From Clostridiales bacterium (lineage in GTDB: Bacteria > Bacillota > Clostridia > Oscillospirales > Ruminococcaceae), in NCBI GenBank assembly GCA_012799315.1, contig JAAZLM010000044.1:1-9366 (forward strand): a DNA stretch of 9,366 nucleotides. The letters are read 5' to 3'. Shown here in pieces: positions 7,755-9,366 of the stretch. The notes under the pieces are model-generated. The model saw only the letters and a program-made list of their open reading frames with translations, ran no database searches and had not been told where the DNA came from. The translations under genes and the position numbers were made by a program. Position 1 is the first letter of the stretch. Each line of letters opens with the position of its first letter.

Positions 7755-7760
7755 CACCTC
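7755..7760 (-). promoter_or_regulatory. DedA-gene ribosome binding site, decides the start
   Basis: On the minus strand GAGGTG lies 5 nt before ATG 7749 and 2 nt before ATG 7752. This rules out the upstream in-frame ATG at 7794, which lies before the ribosome binding site and next to the predicted -10. Confidence 0.75.
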
Positions 7761-7784
7761 TAAAACTATTAATAGACCATATAT

Positions 7785-7813
7785 ATAATGCCACAATAAA
7801 ATGCGAAAGTCAA
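7785..7813 (-). promoter_or_regulatory. Promoter for the dedA-FUSC pair
   Basis: Read on the minus strand: TTGACT (7813-7808), a 17-nt spacer, then CATTAT (7790-7785) preceded by an extended TGG. The -35 is near consensus and the -10 is moderate. The transcript would start near 7778, leaving a short leader of about 28 nt before the ATG at 7749. Confidence 0.6.
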
Positions 7814-7882
7814 GATGACACACCTTATATTAGGGCGGCTGCAATCATCATCAATGAAAAACATCTTTTTTCGTGCTTATGC

Positions 7883-7911
7883 TTGTCTACATCTATATCG
7901 TATGTTATAAT
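7883..7911 (+). promoter_or_regulatory. Promoter for purB, consensus extended -10
   Basis: TTGTCT (7883-7888), a 17-nt spacer and a perfect TATAAT (7906-7911) with TG one base upstream (7903-7904). The transcript would start near 7918, giving a leader of about 60 nt. It is divergent from the dedA promoter, with about 70 nt between the two -35 elements. Confidence 0.8.
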
Positions 7912-7931
7912 TAACTGTATTATGCAGTTAG

Positions 7932-7965
7932 AGATTATGCCCTTTGGCTAATCTTACTATTTTTT
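7932..7965 (+). promoter_or_regulatory. Leader hairpin plus U-run before purB (possible attenuator)
   Basis: AGATTA (7932-7937) pairs with TAATCT (7949-7954), and GCC (7939-7941) with GGC (7946-7948), around a CTTT loop with one bulged T. Six T residues follow at 7960-7965, just before the ribosome binding site. The 5-nt gap between stem and U-run makes it a mediocre terminator. No competing antiterminator stem is obvious, so regulation is only a possibility. Confidence 0.35.
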
Positions 7966-7971
7966 CGGAGG
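7966..7971 (+). promoter_or_regulatory. purB ribosome binding site
   Basis: CGGAGG followed by TTATT places a strong Shine-Dalgarno 5 nt before the ATG at 7977 and directly after the U-run of the leader hairpin. Confidence 0.85.
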
Positions 7972-7976
7972 TTATT

Positions 7977-9366
7977 ATGACAAAAAGTTATGAAAGTCCT
8001 TTTTCGACGAGATATGCCAGTGATGAAATGCAGTATCTATTTTCTGCCGACAAGAAATTCACCACATGGAGGCGCCTATGGATAGCCCTAGCAAAAGCAG
8101 AGCAAAAGCTAGGATTACCCATAACTGATGAGCAAATCAAGCAGCTTGAAGATAATGCAAATAACATTAATTATGATGTTGCCGCAAAGAGGGAGAGGGA
8201 GGTTCGCCATGACGTTATGGCGCATGTCTATGCCTATGGTAAGCAATGCCCTGATGCAAGCGGTATAATTCACCTAGGGGCGACATCTTGCTATGTTGGT
8301 GATAACACTGACATAATAATAATGAAAGAAGCGATGGAAGTTGTCCGCCGCAAACTCATTAATGTAATAGCTAATTTATCTAAATTTGCAGATGAATATA
8401 AAGACCTACCAACATTGGGATATACCCATCTACAACCGGCTCAGCTCACAACAGTTGGCAAGAGGGCTACCCTATGGCTATATGAATTCCTGCTTGATTT
8501 AGAGGAAATCGAATATAGAATTTCCACGCTTAAACTACTTGGATCAAAAGGTACAACAGGAACACAGGCAAGCTTCGTAGAACTGTTCGAGGGCGATACA
8601 GAAAAGATTGACGAACTTGAAAGATTAATTTGTGAGGAAATCGGCATCGATGGTGTTGTTCCAGTTTCAGGACAGACCTATTCGAGAAAAGTCGACGCAC
8701 AAATTCTATCAGTGCTCAGCGGTGTGGCACAATCGGCCAGTAAATTTTCACACGATATGCGTATTCTGCAAAGCTTCAAAGAGATGGAAGAACCATTCGA
8801 AAAGAGCCAAATCGGTTCATCGGCAATGCCATACAAACGCAATCCAATGAGATGTGAGAGGATTTCAGCGCTATCAAGATATGTTATCATCAATAGCATT
8901 AATCCATCGTTCACGGCGGCAACACAATGGTTTGAGAGAACACTTGATGATTCAGCTAATAAGAGAATTTCAGTTGCGGAGGCTTTCCTAGCGGTGGACT
9001 CTATCATGAATATAATGCTCAGCGTTACCGATGGTCTTGTCGTATATCCGAAAGTCATTGAACAAAGGCTAGGTAATGAATTGCCATTCATGGCGACGGA
9101 AAATATTATGATGCAAGCTGTGAAAAAAGGCGGCAACCGTCAAGAATTACATGAGAAGCTTCGTTCACATTCGATCGAAGCTGCAAGGTTAGTTAAAGAG
9201 CAGGGACTTGAAAACGATCTAGTTGAACGGATAAGTTCGGATAGTGACTTCATGCTAACGAGGGAAGAAATTGAGGAGATTTTAAAGCCCGAGAATTTCG
9301 TCGGTAGATCTATTGAACAGGTTGAACGCTTCCTTTCTTCCTATATATTGCCTATTCTAGATGATA
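7977..9366 (+). CDS. purB: Adenylosuccinate lyase (3' end beyond the window)
   Basis: The frame is open for 463 codons from ATG 7977 to the edge, so only a short C-terminal piece is missing (the family is about 475 residues). PurB belongs to the fumarase/aspartase superfamily. It releases fumarate from SAICAR and from adenylosuccinate in purine synthesis and works as a homotetramer. Visible motifs are RHDVMAHVYAYG (77-88), IIHLGATSCYVGDNTD (97-112), TLGYTHLQPAQ (146-156) with the probable catalytic His151, and the superfamily signature GSSAMPYKRNPMRCE (280-294) with the active-site serine loop. The ATSCYVGDNTD block and the long form resemble the human ADSL subfamily more than the shorter Bacillus PurB, which I recall from family knowledge rather than an alignment. 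The gene has its own promoter (7883-7911) and a leader hairpin. Confidence 0.97.
   Translation, partial: MTKSYESPFSTRYASDEMQYLFSADKKFTTWRRLWIALAKAEQKLGLPITDEQIKQLEDNANNINYDVAAKREREVRHDVMAHVYAYGKQCPDASGIIHLGATSCYVGDNTDIIIMKEAMEVVRRKLINVIANLSKFADEYKDLPTLGYTHLQPAQLTTVGKRATLWLYEFLLDLEEIEYRISTLKLLGSKGTTGTQASFVELFEGDTEKIDELERLICEEIGIDGVVPVSGQTYSRKVDAQILSVLSGVAQSASKFSHDMRILQSFKEMEEPFEKSQIGSSAMPYKRNPMRCERISALSRYVIINSINPSFTAATQWFERTLDDSANKRISVAEAFLAVDSIMNIMLSVTDGLVVYPKVIEQRLGNELPFMATENIMMQAVKKGGNRQELHEKLRSHSIEAARLVKEQGLENDLVERISSDSDFMLTREEIEEILKPENFVGRSIEQVERFLSSYILPILDD

Noticed and set aside
7700..7951. 83-codon plus-strand open frame across the dedA-purB spacer
   Set aside because: It starts antisense to dedA, has no ribosome binding site, runs through both predicted promoters and has no recognisable composition or motif.
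7795..7976. Purine riboswitch or PurR box upstream of purB
   Set aside because: No three-way-junction architecture with the conserved loops and no CGAAC-type box could be found; only a small hairpin is present.
8632..9136. Open frames on both strands inside purB
   Set aside because: Both are shadows of the purB reading frame, which carries the full set of superfamily motifs across this interval.

Overview
The window looks like a chromosomal housekeeping segment from a low-GC Gram-positive bacterium, most likely a member of Clostridia. The main pointers are a ribosomal protein L27 with the N-terminal extension typical of Firmicutes, preceded by the end of its dedicated protease gene prp. Others are Mini-ribonuclease III, a YitT-type membrane protein with a DUF2179 tail, strong AGGAGG-type ribosome binding sites and AT-rich spacers. 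The genus cannot be fixed from this sequence. CTA is unusually common as a leucine codon.

Layout, left to right. Positions 1-480 hold the 3' end of prp, then rpmA (L27), closed by two consecutive hairpin terminators. Positions 546-3145 are a same-strand run of obgE (50S assembly GTPase), mrnC (Mini-RNase III, 23S rRNA maturation) and a YitT-family membrane protein. Positions 3162-3190 are a good sigma-A type promoter for yebC. The yebC gene is followed, with an overlap, by a two-domain FkbM-type methyltransferase. A second clear promoter (5093-5121), overlapped by an inverted repeat, serves a PLP-dependent aminotransferase of the aspartate aminotransferase I-gamma type (5184-6464). A strong hairpin terminator at 6475-6507 separates it from a convergent minus-strand pair: a DedA-family membrane protein (7749-7096) followed by a short FUSC/aromatic-acid-exporter-like membrane protein (7053-6517). 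The spacer 7753-7976 carries divergent promoters, one for dedA and one for purB. purB (adenylosuccinate lyase) starts at 7977 and runs off the right edge.

How the genes fit together: L27 with its maturation protease, Obg and Mini-RNase III all act on making the large ribosomal subunit, and YebC acts on translation (or transcription). The rest are metabolic (aminotransferase, PurB) or membrane proteins (YitT, DedA, FUSC). Nothing in the window points to a mobile element, phage, CRISPR array or defence island.

No new biological system is evident. The points most worth a second look are the two-domain FkbM methyltransferase, which is translationally coupled to yebC and carries a 30-bp tandem duplication near its start; the palindrome over the -35 of the aminotransferase promoter; and the hairpin plus U-run in the purB leader.
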